A stretch of 64,000 nt of DNA from the NCBI RefSeq assembly GCF_016918035.1, contig NZ_JAERWK010000019.1:62001-126000 (forward strand), read 5' to 3'. Shown here piece after piece: positions 8,002-16,648 of this stretch. Source of the DNA: Nakamurella leprariae (GTDB lineage: Bacteria; Actinomycetota; Actinomycetes; Mycobacteriales; Nakamurellaceae). How positions within the stretch are numbered: position 1 is the first letter of the stretch; each line of letters begins with the position of its first letter. The notes under the pieces were generated by a model, which was not told the origin of the DNA, made no database searches, and was given only the letters and a program-made list of their open reading frames with translations. The position numbers and the translations under genes were made by a program.

Positions 8002-9419
8002 GGTCGGACCCCCGGCCAGTCGATGTCGGCGCCGCGCGCCCGTTCCAGCCGCCGCAGCACCGCGAGCACGCCGGCGTCGTCGAACCGGCGCCCGGCGATC
8101 TGCACGCTCACCGGCACCCCGCCGTCATCCGGCAGCCGCACCGGCACGGTGCCGGCCGGGCGGCCCAGTCGGTTGAACCAGCAGGCGAACCCCATGTGCG
8201 CGACGGACCGCTCGAGCTCGGGGGCGTCGATCTCGGGAGCCAGTGCCTCGGCCGGGAACGCGCGCACCGGCAGCACCGGGGACAGCACGAAGTCCAGGCC
8301 GGTGAACTGGCGCCGCAGCCGCTCGGACGCCACGGCGATCCGGTGCCGGTCCATCGCCACGTCCACGGCGGTGCGCGAGAAGGCGCCCTCCAGCAGCCGT
8401 CCCACCGCGGGCAGGATCCGGCCGCGGTCGGCGGCGGTGCGAGCCAGGTAGTCCGGCAGTCCCTGCTCGACGGCGAACCAGGCCACCGCCCGGTGGTCCT
8501 CGGCCGTGACGTCGAGGTCGTCCAGCTCCACCAGCTGCGCACCCGCCGCGGCCAGCGCGGCGGCCGCATCGCCGACGGCGGCCAGGGTCTGCTCGTCGAC
8601 CGACGTACCCCAGGACAGCGACCGCACCACGCCGATGCGCCGTCCGGTCAGATCCGGTGTCGGGGAGACTGTCTCGTACCGACCGGGGAGCGCGTACTGG
8701 TCGACGTCGTCGAACCGGCCGAGCACGGTGAGCGCCAGCTCGACGTCGTCCACCGTGCGGGCCATCGGGCCGGCGCTGCGGTGGTCACCGGCCGGGTCGT
8801 AGGCGATGCGGCCCTGCGTGGGCTTCAGCGACGCCAGCCCGCACACCGCGGCCGGCAACCGAACGGACCCGATCATGTCGGTACCGACCGCCACGGTGAC
8901 CGCGCCGCTGACCACCGACGGCCCGGCGCCGGAGCTCGATCCGGCCGGGTTGCTGCCCGGATCCCACGGGTTGCGGATGACGCCGTGCTGAGAACTCAGC
9001 CCCGACATCAGCATCGCGTAATCGGGCGTCGTCGTCTTGCCGACGAGCACCATGCCGGCCTCCCGGGCCCGCCGCACCGGCGCCGCGTCGGCCTGCGACC
9101 GGGGCCCGGGGCTCACCGCGGTGCCGTGCCACCGGGGCAACCCGGCGACGTGGAAGCTGTCCTTGAACGAGATCGGCACCCCGTCGGCCGGTCCGAGCGG
9201 CCGGCCCGCGCGCCATCGGGCGGTGCTCTCCCGGGCGGCCCGCAGCGCGCCGTCGAGGTCGACGCTGGCCATGGCCGCGTACCGCTCGGCCGCGAGATCG
9301 GCCCGATCGAGCGCGCTCTCGGCCACCTCGGTCGGGGTGAGCGAGCCGTCGGCGTAGGCGGTGGTCAGGGCGGCCGCCGACATCGTGTGCAGCGCCGGGC
9401 TGCTCGGCGGGACGGTCAC
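7998..9419 (-). CDS. Amidase (amidase-signature family)
   Basis: Cytoplasmic hydrolase of 473 residues that cleaves a carboxamide to acid and ammonia. The amidase-signature catalytic parts are visible: Lys in GMVLVGKTTTPDY (about residue 99), the cis-Ser/nucleophile segment NPAGSSSGAGPSVVSGA, and VAVGTDMIGSVRLPAAVCGL, matching the GSSGG...GxDxxGSxRxPA signature. The C-terminus ends SVQIAGRRFDDAGVL, as usual. The GTG at 9419 overlaps the rhodanese stop by 4 bases (GTGA). Its position behind a flavin monooxygenase and a sulfurtransferase suggests a pathway for a nitrogen- and sulfur-containing xenobiotic-like compound; the substrate is unknown. Confidence 0.88.
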   Translation of the reverse strand: MTVPPSSPALHTMSAAALTTAYADGSLTPTEVAESALDRADLAAERYAAMASVDLDGALRAARESTARWRAGRPLGPADGVPISFKDSFHVAGLPRWHGTAVSPGPRSQADAAPVRRAREAGMVLVGKTTTPDYAMLMSGLSSQHGVIRNPWDPGSNPAGSSSGAGPSVVSGAVTVAVGTDMIGSVRLPAAVCGLASLKPTQGRIAYDPAGDHRSAGPMARTVDDVELALTVLGRFDDVDQYALPGRYETVSPTPDLTGRRIGVVRSLSWGTSVDEQTLAAVGDAAAALAAAGAQLVELDDLDVTAEDHRAVAWFAVEQGLPDYLARTAADRGRILPAVGRLLEGAFSRTAVDVAMDRHRIAVASERLRRQFTGLDFVLSPVLPVRAFPAEALAPEIDAPELERSVAHMGFACWFNRLGRPAGTVPVRLPDDGGVPVSVQIAGRRFDDAGVLAVLRRLERARGADIDWPGVRP

Positions 9420-10303
9420 CGCGACTCCGGTCGCAGGCCGAGGGCCAGGGAGCCGTCCGCGGAGCCGGTGGCCAGCGGCCGGGACGGGTCGGCGCGCCAC
9501 TCGCCCAGCGACCCGTCGTAGACGGTCAGACCGTCGTAGCCGGCTTCGGTGAGCGCCAGCGCCAGCCCGGCCGCGTTGATCCCGCCGCCGCAGTACAGGG
9601 TCACGCCCTGCGCCCGGTCCAGGCCGAGGGACTCGGCGGCGGCCCGCACCGCCGGCACCGACAGCGTGCCGTCTGGCCGCAGCACGTCCGGGTACGGCAG
9701 GCTGCGGGACCCGGGGATGTGCCCGGCGGCGCCGCCCTCGCCGAGGTACTCCTCGCGGCGCAGCGCGCACACCACCGGGTGCTCCGGATCGGGCTGCTGT
9801 GCCAGCGGCAGCACCGCGTCGGTGTCGACGAACCACCCGGACCGCGGTGCCGCGACCAGCGTGCCGGGTGCTGGGGTCGGCGACGGTCCTGTCGCAGTCG
9901 GCTGTCCGGCCGCCTCCCAGGCGGCGAGACCGCCGTCCAGCACTTGGATCCCGTCGAACCCGAACGAACGGAAGACCCACCAGAGCCGGGCCGCCCACGC
10001 GCCGGTGAGGCTGTCGTAGGCGATCACCGTCGAGTCGGGGCGGACGCCGACGGCCCGGGCGGCCCGCTCGAACTGCGCCGCGGTCGGGCGGGTGAAGTTG
10101 AACGGCGCGGCCGGGTCGGAGAAGTCCTCGACCAGGTCGGCGAACCGCGCCCCGGGAATGTGCCGTGCCTCGAAGCCGGCCAGGCCGTCGGCGAACACCG
10201 GCCGGCCGTCGGGATCGACGGTCCGGGTGATCGACGCGTCCAGGACGATCACCTCGCCGGCGTGCTCGGCCAGCCACGCGACGTCGACCAAGTGGGAACC
10301 CAT
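9416..10303 (-). CDS. Sulfurtransferase with two rhodanese domains
   Basis: Protein of 295 residues in the thiosulfate/3-mercaptopyruvate sulfurtransferase family. The N-terminal rhodanese domain contains HIPGARFADLVEDFSD and ends VLDGGLAAWEAAGQP; the C-terminal domain contains GHIPGSRSLPY and the active-site loop LYCGGGINAAG with the persulfide Cys (about residue 236). CGGGINA replaces the more common CGSGVTA, so specificity between thiosulfate and mercaptopyruvate cannot be assigned. Two ATGs compete: the one at 10309 sits 1 base after AGGAGG and overlaps the upstream stop, while 10303 has AGGAGG at an ideal 7 bases and follows the stop by 2 bases, so 10303 is chosen. Confidence 0.9.
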   Translation of the reverse strand: MGSHLVDVAWLAEHAGEVIVLDASITRTVDPDGRPVFADGLAGFEARHIPGARFADLVEDFSDPAAPFNFTRPTAAQFERAARAVGVRPDSTVIAYDSLTGAWAARLWWVFRSFGFDGIQVLDGGLAAWEAAGQPTATGPSPTPAPGTLVAAPRSGWFVDTDAVLPLAQQPDPEHPVVCALRREEYLGEGGAAGHIPGSRSLPYPDVLRPDGTLSVPAVRAAAESLGLDRAQGVTLYCGGGINAAGLALALTEAGYDGLTVYDGSLGEWRADPSRPLATGSADGSLALGLRPESR

Positions 10304-10305
10304 GC

Positions 10306-11688
10306 TCATGCCTCCTGATCGGTCGCGGCGCGGGTCGGCAGCGCCGACGCAGCCCGGTGCCGCCACTCGCCGCGCTCCGGCCGGGCCAGGCCCAGGTTCT
10401 CCCGGAGCGTCGCCCCCTCGTACTGCGTGCGCAGCCGGCCGCGCCGCTGCAGTTCCGGCACCACCGCCGCGGCGAAGTCCTGGAACGCCGCCGGGACGTG
10501 GGTGGCCTGGATCATGAAGCCGTCGCAGGCCCCGGCGTCCATCCACTGCTCCATCGTGTCGGCGATCTCGGACGCGGAGCCGATCATGTCGCCCTCGGTG
10601 CGGGCGCCGTACCAGCGGCCGATCTCCCGGATGCTGAGTTGCTCGCGTTCGGCGAACTCGACGACCTCGCGGTAGTGGCCCTCGACGCCGACCTCCTCCA
10701 GCGGCGGGAGCGGCCCGTCCAGGTCGTACTGCGTCAGGTCGACGTTGACGTGGTACGCGAGCCGGGAGAGGCCCGCCTCCGGTTCGACCAGCTGGACGAA
10801 GGCCTCGTGCCTGGCCAGGGCGTCGGCGCGGTCGGTGCCGACCACAGTGGTGGCCGCGGTGAGGATCTTGACCTGCTCGGGGTCCCGGCCGGCGGACGCG
10901 GCCCGCTGCCTGATGTCGGTGGCGAACGCGACCGCCGACTCCAGCGACTCCTGACTGGAGAAGATGACATCGGCCCAGCGGGAGGCGAAGTCGCGACCGG
11001 CCGGGGACGCGCCGGCCTGGATGATGACCGGGTAACCCTGAGGGGTGCGCGGCACGCCCAGCGGGCCTTGCACCTTGAAGTACCGGCCGACGTGGTCGAG
11101 CGCCTGCACGTCCTCCGGGCGGCCGAAGACGCCGCTGGCCTTGTCCCGGACGAGGGCGTCGTCCGACCAGCTGTCCCAGAGCCGGGTGGTCACCTCCAGG
11201 AACTCCTCCGCCCGCTCGTACCGGGCCTCGCGCGGTGGCAGCGCGTCCTGGTTGAAGTTCTGCGCCTCGGCGTCCTGGAAGCTGGTCACGACGTTCCAGC
11301 CGGCCCGGCCGCCCACCAGGTGGTCGAGCGTGGCCATGCTGCGGGCCACGTTGAACGGCTCCTGGTACCCGGTGGAGATGGTCGCCGCCACGCCCAGGTG
11401 CCGGGTGGCCGCGGCCATGATGCTGATCACCGGCATCGGGTCGAGCCGCGGTGTGCCGGTGCCCCACCGCACGGCCGGGTCGAAGGTGCCGCCCAGGCTG
11501 CGCGGCACCGAGAGCGCGTCCGGGATGAACGCCAGGTCGAAGCAGGCGTCCTCGAGCAACCGGGCCAGGTCCGCGTAGTGCGCAGCGGTGAGGAAGCCGT
11601 CGCCGGCGTCGGGATGACGCCACCCGACCGTCCCCTGCGGGCCGGCGTTCATGAACGCGGCGAGGTGCATGCGGCGTGGGCTGGGCAT
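10306..11688 (-). CDS. LLM-class flavin-dependent monooxygenase, NtaA/SnaA/DszA group
   Basis: FMNH2-dependent oxygenase of 460 residues from the bacterial-luciferase-like superfamily. Family signatures: MHLAAFMN at the start, LDPMPVISIMAAATRHLGVA, STGYQEPFNVARSMATLDHL with SGGRAGWNVVTS-type sequence (GGRAGWNVVTSFQDAEAQNF), PVIIQAGASPAGRDFASRWA, and the C-terminal QYEGATLRENLGL. NtaA-group enzymes oxidise nitrilotriacetate, sulfonates or dibenzothiophene sulfone and need a separate flavin reductase, which is not in the window. GGAAGG lies 6 bases before the ATG. It is the first gene of the operon 11688-6911, preceded by a GntR-like palindrome at 11743-11760. Confidence 0.9.
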   Translation of the reverse strand: MPSPRRMHLAAFMNAGPQGTVGWRHPDAGDGFLTAAHYADLARLLEDACFDLAFIPDALSVPRSLGGTFDPAVRWGTGTPRLDPMPVISIMAAATRHLGVAATISTGYQEPFNVARSMATLDHLVGGRAGWNVVTSFQDAEAQNFNQDALPPREARYERAEEFLEVTTRLWDSWSDDALVRDKASGVFGRPEDVQALDHVGRYFKVQGPLGVPRTPQGYPVIIQAGASPAGRDFASRWADVIFSSQESLESAVAFATDIRQRAASAGRDPEQVKILTAATTVVGTDRADALARHEAFVQLVEPEAGLSRLAYHVNVDLTQYDLDGPLPPLEEVGVEGHYREVVEFAEREQLSIREIGRWYGARTEGDMIGSASEIADTMEQWMDAGACDGFMIQATHVPAAFQDFAAAVVPELQRRGRLRTQYEGATLRENLGLARPERGEWRHRAASALPTRAATDQEA

Positions 11689-11742
11689 GGGCCGTCCTTC
11701 CGGGGATCCCGGATCGGGCGGGAGCCGGACGTCCCGCCGATC

Positions 11743-11760
11743 TGCATACCACTGTATGCA
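11743..11760. promoter_or_regulatory. GntR-like operator upstream of monooxygenase operon
   Basis: Perfect inverted repeat TGCATAC-CACT-GTATGCA, 54 bases before the monooxygenase start. The arms resemble FadR/FCD-type GntR operators (…GTATAC… palindromes). The FCD-type GntR gene at 6911-7588 ends the same operon, so autoregulation is the simplest reading. Confidence 0.7.
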
Positions 11761-11781
11761 GTTGGCGGACGGTGTCCGGGA

Positions 11782-12413
11782 TCATTCCAGCTCGGGCAGT
11801 GCTCCGGTCTCGACCACGCGGGTCGCCACGTCGACGAGCTTGCGGTCGCTGTGCTGCGACGCGCGCACCAGGACCTGGACGGCATCGTCCTCGGTCAGCG
11901 TGCAGCGCGCGCCATCAGGATTCCGTTGGCTGGCCGATGACGTTGCGGCTCCGCGGCGCGGCGTGCAGGTTCTGGGTCTGTCGCACGCCGATGAGGGCGA
12001 CCGTCGCGTGCGTGCCCAGCCACCGGCACGCCTGCTCGGCGGAGCTGTCGAAGGCCCCGGCCGACGGGGAGAGACGGTGAGCGCCGCGTGCTCCCGGCGG
12101 TGTGCGAGCAGCCGGACGGACAGGATCGAGCGGACGCCCAGGGGCGCGGTCAGGGCGGCGAAGTCGGACCACCGGGGACCGCTGGGCAGGTCGTCGATCC
12201 GCACCATCTGCTCGTTCCGCACCCCGTCGGTGCACGGGCCGGTGCCGGCGTCGTCGTGCAGCTGGTCGATCCGGGCCACGGCGTCATGACTGCTGGCCGC
12301 GGTCCATGCCTCCGACGCTGCCGGACACCCTCGTTCCGAGGTGTCCCGGGTCGGGGCGAAGGCTGACCGGCGGATGTCGAGCGGATCCGTCGCTTCGTAC
12401 CGACTGTCATCAC
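11782..12413 (-). pseudogene. GAF-ANTAR regulator, multiply frameshifted
   Basis: Remains of an RNA-binding antiterminator of the GAF-ANTAR type spread over three frames. One frame carries the GAF core (HDAVARIDQLHDDAGTGPC, then RIDDLPSGPRWSDFAALTAP and LGVRSILSVRLL). A second frame continues FDSSAEQACRWLGTHATVAL then IGVRQTQNLHAA. A short NGILMAR, the ANTAR core, is in the third frame. LTEDDAVQVLVRASQHSDRK and VVETGALPELE return to the first. An intact relative would be about 240 residues. At least three indels are needed, so this is genuine decay rather than one error. The N-terminal boundary is uncertain. An intact PAS/GAF/ANTAR gene lies at 17661-19022. Confidence 0.8.
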
Positions 12414-12539
12414 ACCGTGACGGGACGGCGCACACGACCGCGGGAGGACGCACTGGCTTCCGCGTGTGACTGGCCCGAATGTCGTGGATCTCTGGTCCCG
12501 TTCGGACGGTCATCGCGGACCGCGACCGTCCGACCGGTG

Positions 12540-12932
12540 TCAGGGCCGGGCGCCCACGATCAGTCGGGCGATCCGGCCGACGAGCTCGACCGGCAACGGG
12601 TCCGCCAGCGGGAACCGGACGGTGTCGGCGCCGTGCCGGTAGCGGCCGATCCGGCGCTCGAGCAGCTCATCGGCGGGCGGGACCGGGTACATGCTCAGGT
12701 GCCGTCGCCAGCCGGCGAACCACACCACCGGCGTCCCGTCGAGGGTGATGGCCGGCATCTGGTGGCTGATCGTCTCGCCCGCGCCCGGGACCGCCTGGTG
12801 GATGGCCCGTCGCATGTCCTGCAGCCGCTCCCGCACCTCGACGTCGAAGTCCGCGAGGTACCGCTCGACGTCGGGCGACGGGGGCGGGGAGGCGGACACC
12901 GGGGACGTCGACACCAACACGCTCCTGACCAT
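12540..12932 (-). CDS. DUF1801 (YdhG-like) protein
   Basis: Small cytoplasmic protein of about 130 residues. The DUF1801 pattern is clear: VERYLADFDVEVRERLQDMR, then AIHQAVPGAGETISHQMPAI, VVWFAGWRRHLSMYP, and a closing VRFPLADPLPVELVGRIARL. The family includes B. subtilis YdhG (an iron-chaperone proposal) and many proteins of unknown role; no function is assigned here. The start is uncertain (ATG at 12932 chosen; a longer frame reaches 12968). It stands alone between a pseudogene and an SDR gene. Confidence 0.75.
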   Translation of the reverse strand: MVRSVLVSTSPVSASPPPSPDVERYLADFDVEVRERLQDMRRAIHQAVPGAGETISHQMPAITLDGTPVVWFAGWRRHLSMYPVPPADELLERRIGRYRHGADTVRFPLADPLPVELVGRIARLIVGARP

Positions 12933-13013
12933 CGGGTTCCGGACAGGATGCGCGTCGCCGGGCGTCACGCCCAGTGCCCGGACGCGTGAGCCGGGTCACC
13001 GGGCGACGACGCG

Positions 13014-13805
13014 TCAGATGGTGGCGACCGAGCCGGAGTCGACGCGGTAGTTGCTGCCGTTGACGAACCCGGCCCGCTCCGAGCACAGGAAGGCGATCAC
13101 CGCCGCCACCTCGTCGGCCCGACCGCGCCGCTTCGCGGTGAGGAACGGCCGCTCCTCGTCCAGGAAACTGCTGATCGCCTCGTCGACGGACGTGCCCTCC
13201 TGCTGCGCCCGCTGTTCCATCATCGCGTCGGTCATCGGGGTGGCGACGAAGGCGGGCGACACCGCGTTGACCAGCACGCCTTCCTCGCCGTACGTCTTGG
13301 ACAGGCCCTTGACCAGGTTCAGCACCGCGGCCTTGGCCGCGCAGTACGGCAGCTCGTCGGGGTAGGGCTGCACCGCGTCCTCGGACGCGATGAGCACGAT
13401 GCGACCGCGCCCCGCCGCCCGCATGCCGGGTAGGACTGCCCGTACCACCCGGACCGCGCCCATCAGGTCGGTCTCCAGCGTCCGCTGCCAGCCCTCGTCG
13501 TCGATCTCGTGGAACAGTCCCTGCGCGCCGGTGATGCCGGCCGCGTGCACGAGCAGCTCGGGGGCGCCGAGCTGGGCGATCACCGTGTCCACCATGGCCG
13601 TGACCGACGCGGTGTCGGTGACGTCGGCCGGCACGGCGAGCACCTCACCGCCGAGCCGTTCGGCCGCCGTGCCGAGCCGGTCTGGGTCGTGGTCGGTGAT
13701 CGCCACCCGGGCACCCTCGGTGAGCAGCTCCCGGGCGGTGGCCCAGCCGATGCCCGAGTCGCCGCCAGTCACCAGCGCCACCCTGCCGTGCAGTCTCAAG
13801 TCCAT
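13014..13805 (-). CDS. SDR-family oxidoreductase
   Basis: Short-chain dehydrogenase/reductase of 263 residues. TGGDSGIG (residues 13-20) binds the nucleotide, HAAGITG replaces the usual NNAG, the catalytic Ser is in IVLIASEDAVQPYPDELP, and the Tyr/Lys pair is YCAAK. The ending SNYRVDSGSVATI is typical. The segment between beta-6 and helix 7 (ATPMTDAMMEQRAQQEGTSV plus DEAISSFLDE) is longer than in minimal SDRs and probably forms a substrate lid. AGGGAG precedes the ATG. No partner genes are evident. Confidence 0.87.
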   Translation of the reverse strand: MDLRLHGRVALVTGGDSGIGWATARELLTEGARVAITDHDPDRLGTAAERLGGEVLAVPADVTDTASVTAMVDTVIAQLGAPELLVHAAGITGAQGLFHEIDDEGWQRTLETDLMGAVRVVRAVLPGMRAAGRGRIVLIASEDAVQPYPDELPYCAAKAAVLNLVKGLSKTYGEEGVLVNAVSPAFVATPMTDAMMEQRAQQEGTSVDEAISSFLDEERPFLTAKRRGRADEVAAVIAFLCSERAGFVNGSNYRVDSGSVATI

Positions 13806-13888
13806 CGCACGCTCCCTGTTGTTGCGGTGATCGCCTGCGCCGGTACCCGCTGGGAGGCGGTCCGACGCGCACTGGCCGGGGCGTCAGG

Positions 13889-14827
13889 TCAGCGGGTGGG
13901 CGTGGCGGTGTCGGTTGCGGCGGGGGGTCCGGGACTCTCGGCCGGCACGGTGTCGGCGGGAGCCGGTCGTGTCCGGCGACCGAGCAGGGCGGTGGCGGCC
14001 ACCCCGGCCAGCAGCAGCACGCCGCCGATCACCTCGACGGTGGTGGGCAGCTCGTCGAGGACGACCCAGGCGGCGAGGAAGCCGATCACCGGGACGAGCA
14101 TCGCGAACGGTCCGACCATCGACGCCGGGTACCGGGCCAGCAGGGTGTTCCACATGCCGTAGCCCAGGAGGGAGGCGGCGTAGGCGGTGAACGCGACGCC
14201 GGCCACTCCCCACCAGGTCAGGTCGTGGGCGACGCGGGCGATCACGTCGTGGCCCTCGAAGATCAACGACATCGCCAGCATCGGCACCGGCACGACGAGG
14301 CCGGACCAGACCACCAGGGACAGACCGGACGCCGCCTTGACCCGCCGGGTCAGCACGTTGCCGATCGCCCAGGCCAGCGCGGCCGCAATCACGATGAGTA
14401 GCGGCAGCACCGGCGCGACCTGGCCACGGCCGATGGCCACGACCAGCAGGCCGACGGCGCCGACACCGATGCCGAGCAACTGCCAGCGGGTGGGGATCTC
14501 CTTGAGGGTCAGTGCCGCCAGCAGCACGGTGAACAGCACCTGGGCCTGCAGGACCAGCGGCGCCAGGCCGGCCGGGACCCCGAGGTGCATCCCCAGGAAG
14601 AGCAGACCGAACTGGGCGGCCGAGATGCTCATCCCGATCCACACCACCGGCCAGAACCCGACCCCGGGTCGCTTGACGAAGAAGATCGCCGGGATGCAGA
14701 CGAGCACGAAGCGCAGCGCGACGAAGGCGAACGGCGGCATGTCGTCCAGGCCGCGGTCGACGAAGACGAAGTTGACGCCCCAGATCAGCGGAACGAGCAC
14801 GGCGAGCAGCAGGTCGCGGGGGCGCAT
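13889..14827 (-). CDS. EamA-family (DMT) transporter, probable metabolite exporter
   Basis: Integral membrane protein of 312 residues with ten hydrophobic segments in two EamA repeats (first from PLIWGVNFVFVDRGLDDMPP, second from LPLLIVIAAALAWAIGNVLT). The N-terminal motif and FAFVALRFVLV resemble E. coli EamA, an exporter of O-acetylserine/cysteine. The C-terminal 30 residues are a polar Pro/Thr-rich tail. Two ATGs compete: 14836 directly abuts GAGG, while 14827 has GAGG at 9 bases and is preferred. Substrate unknown. Confidence 0.85.
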   Translation of the reverse strand: MRPRDLLLAVLVPLIWGVNFVFVDRGLDDMPPFAFVALRFVLVCIPAIFFVKRPGVGFWPVVWIGMSISAAQFGLLFLGMHLGVPAGLAPLVLQAQVLFTVLLAALTLKEIPTRWQLLGIGVGAVGLLVVAIGRGQVAPVLPLLIVIAAALAWAIGNVLTRRVKAASGLSLVVWSGLVVPVPMLAMSLIFEGHDVIARVAHDLTWWGVAGVAFTAYAASLLGYGMWNTLLARYPASMVGPFAMLVPVIGFLAAWVVLDELPTTVEVIGGVLLLAGVAATALLGRRTRPAPADTVPAESPGPPAATDTATPTR

Positions 14828-14899
14828 GGGGGACATCCTCGCCCGACCGACGGGCTGGTCCGGTCGGGTTCCCGCGGTGCTGTGGCGCGGATCTCGGCC

Positions 14900-16312
14900 T
14901 CATCGGCCGACCTCACCGGCGCCGATCGCCGCGGAAGCGCTGCCTGGCGCGGGCGTGCTCCACGAGGACGATCGGGGCGGTGGGGGTGGGGCACTGGCGT
15001 AGGTGTGGCCGGTGGGCGTGATGACCACCGCTGCTGTGCCCGAGCCCAGGCTGCGCCAGCCGTCGTGGTCTTTGGTGAGGTTGCAGCGCGCGCAGAGGCC
15101 TTGGCCGTTGTCGGTGGTGGTGGGGCCGTCGGCGGCGTGGGGCTGGATGTGGTCGGCGTGCCGGATGGGGGCGTCGCACCGGGGTGTTCGGCAGGTCTGG
15201 TCGCGGGCGATGAGGAACTGTCGGTCCAAGAACGCGAACCGACGGCGTCTGGGGTCGGCGTGGGTGAGTCCGCCGGTCACTGGGTCGGTGAACAGGCGCC
15301 GGACGAAGACGCGCGATGATTCGGGGGCTTGGCGGATGAGGTGTCGGGCGAGGCTGGCCGGGATGGGGCCGTGGCCGATGACGACGGCGGGTTCGGTGTC
15401 GCCGTCGAGCAGGGTGCGGTCGGTCATGACCAGGTTGATGGTCAGGTCGACCCCGGCCGGGACGGTGGGCAGCTCGCTGACGTCGTCCTCAGCATCGGGA
15501 TCGCCTGACTCGGTCACGGTTCCGGCGGTGACGCGAGCAACCAACTCATCGGCCATGACCTGGCCGCGGCCACGCTCGTCGCCGGTGGCGAAGATGGTGT
15601 CGGCGTGCCGCTGCAGTGCCGCGAAGACGGAGACGCCTTGGACGACGGGCAGCAGCGCGGTCAGGTAGGTCATGCAGTCCGGTGCCGGGCGCAGGCTGAC
15701 CCGGCGGTCGTGGTGGGCTTTGGCGTTCCGCGCCACCGCCTGTCTTGGGTCGAGTCGGTAGGCGATCCGGGTCGCTTCGGCGGCCAACGCCCGGTCGCCG
15801 AGCGAGACGTAGGAGTCGGCCAATTGTGCGTCCGCCTCTCGCTGGTCGGTGCGGGTCAGGCAGGCGGTCTCCCGGGCGACGAGGGTGGCCTTCCATTCAC
15901 TGACCTCGCCGCGGCGCAGCGCGGACGCAAGGTGGGGCAGTTCGTCGCGCAGGGACAGGGCCAACCCGAGGTGCCGACCGCCCTGGGCGGGTGAGACCCG
16001 CCGGGCGAGCGCGACCTGCGCTCCGACGGATCGTCGCACCGCCACCCGGCGGCGTTTGGCCGCGTCCCCCGGCTCGTTGGCCGAAGCAGACCGGTCGGAG
16101 CCGGTGAGTTGCTGGTCCAGCAGGCAGGTGGTGGCGCGGGCCTGCAGTGACGCGGCCGCGGCCTTGAGCGTCTCCGCGGCGGAGATGAGTTCGACCAGTG
16201 CGTGCGCGTCGAGTCCGTCCGGTCCTGTGCTGGCGAGCGCGTCGACCCACGCGGCAACCGCGGCCGGCGTCACCGGCAACGGGCTTCTCGTGGTCGACAT
16301 GTGTTCGATCAT
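14900..16312 (-). CDS. DUF222/13E12-repeat protein with C-terminal HNH endonuclease domain
   Basis: Protein of about 470 residues typical of actinobacterial 13E12/REP13E12-type families. A long helical DUF222 region (about residues 20-330) is followed by a compact HNH nuclease: CRTPRCDAPIRHADHI, then GGPTTTDNGQGLCARCN-type residues (PTTTDNGQGLCARCNLTKDH). Four Cys and the HADHI His fit a zinc-stabilised beta-beta-alpha metal fold. Such genes are repeated in many actinobacterial chromosomes and are suspected mobile or selfish elements; the biological role is unknown. The last about 35 residues are Pro/Ser-rich low complexity. Start ATG 16312 or 16300. Confidence 0.9.
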   Translation of the reverse strand: MIEHMSTTRSPLPVTPAAVAAWVDALASTGPDGLDAHALVELISAAETLKAAAASLQARATTCLLDQQLTGSDRSASANEPGDAAKRRRVAVRRSVGAQVALARRVSPAQGGRHLGLALSLRDELPHLASALRRGEVSEWKATLVARETACLTRTDQREADAQLADSYVSLGDRALAAEATRIAYRLDPRQAVARNAKAHHDRRVSLRPAPDCMTYLTALLPVVQGVSVFAALQRHADTIFATGDERGRGQVMADELVARVTAGTVTESGDPDAEDDVSELPTVPAGVDLTINLVMTDRTLLDGDTEPAVVIGHGPIPASLARHLIRQAPESSRVFVRRLFTDPVTGGLTHADPRRRRFAFLDRQFLIARDQTCRTPRCDAPIRHADHIQPHAADGPTTTDNGQGLCARCNLTKDHDGWRSLGSGTAAVVITPTGHTYASAPPPPPRSSSWSTPAPGSASAAIGAGEVGR

Positions 16313-16648
16313 ACGGCGACGAACAGGGGTGATCGAGGTTGTCCACACCCCTGGACGGGTGGTCGTTGGGCGTCAGACCGACGAGCAGCTCGATCACCAG
16401 CGACCAGACGATGTGCGGCTGCGCATCTGCCACACCGCTGTCTGCGAATCGTCGACAGTGCCTGGCAATCAATCGATCTCGCTGGAAGGGCAGCACCGAG
16501 CAGCGCCCCCCGGCTCGTCGAACACCTGTCGCCGTTCCGGCGCGCCGTCTCCGTGACCCTTCACGCGCTACCCGCCGTCAGGCCGACACGACGCCGATCC
16601 GGGCCGGGTGCGGCGGACCACCACCACGCGGAATGGCACTCTGGACCG
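16313..16648. other. Intergenic region, no gene seen
   Basis: Divergent promoters for the HNH gene (leftward) and the DNA glycosylase gene (rightward) should lie here. I see no convincing -10/-35 pair, repeat or conserved small frame. Confidence 0.5.

Noticed and set aside
14900-16312. HNH protein as an active homing endonuclease or intron
   Set aside because: No intron, interrupted host gene, direct repeat or second copy is visible in the window. DUF222/HNH genes are usual chromosomal residents of actinobacteria.
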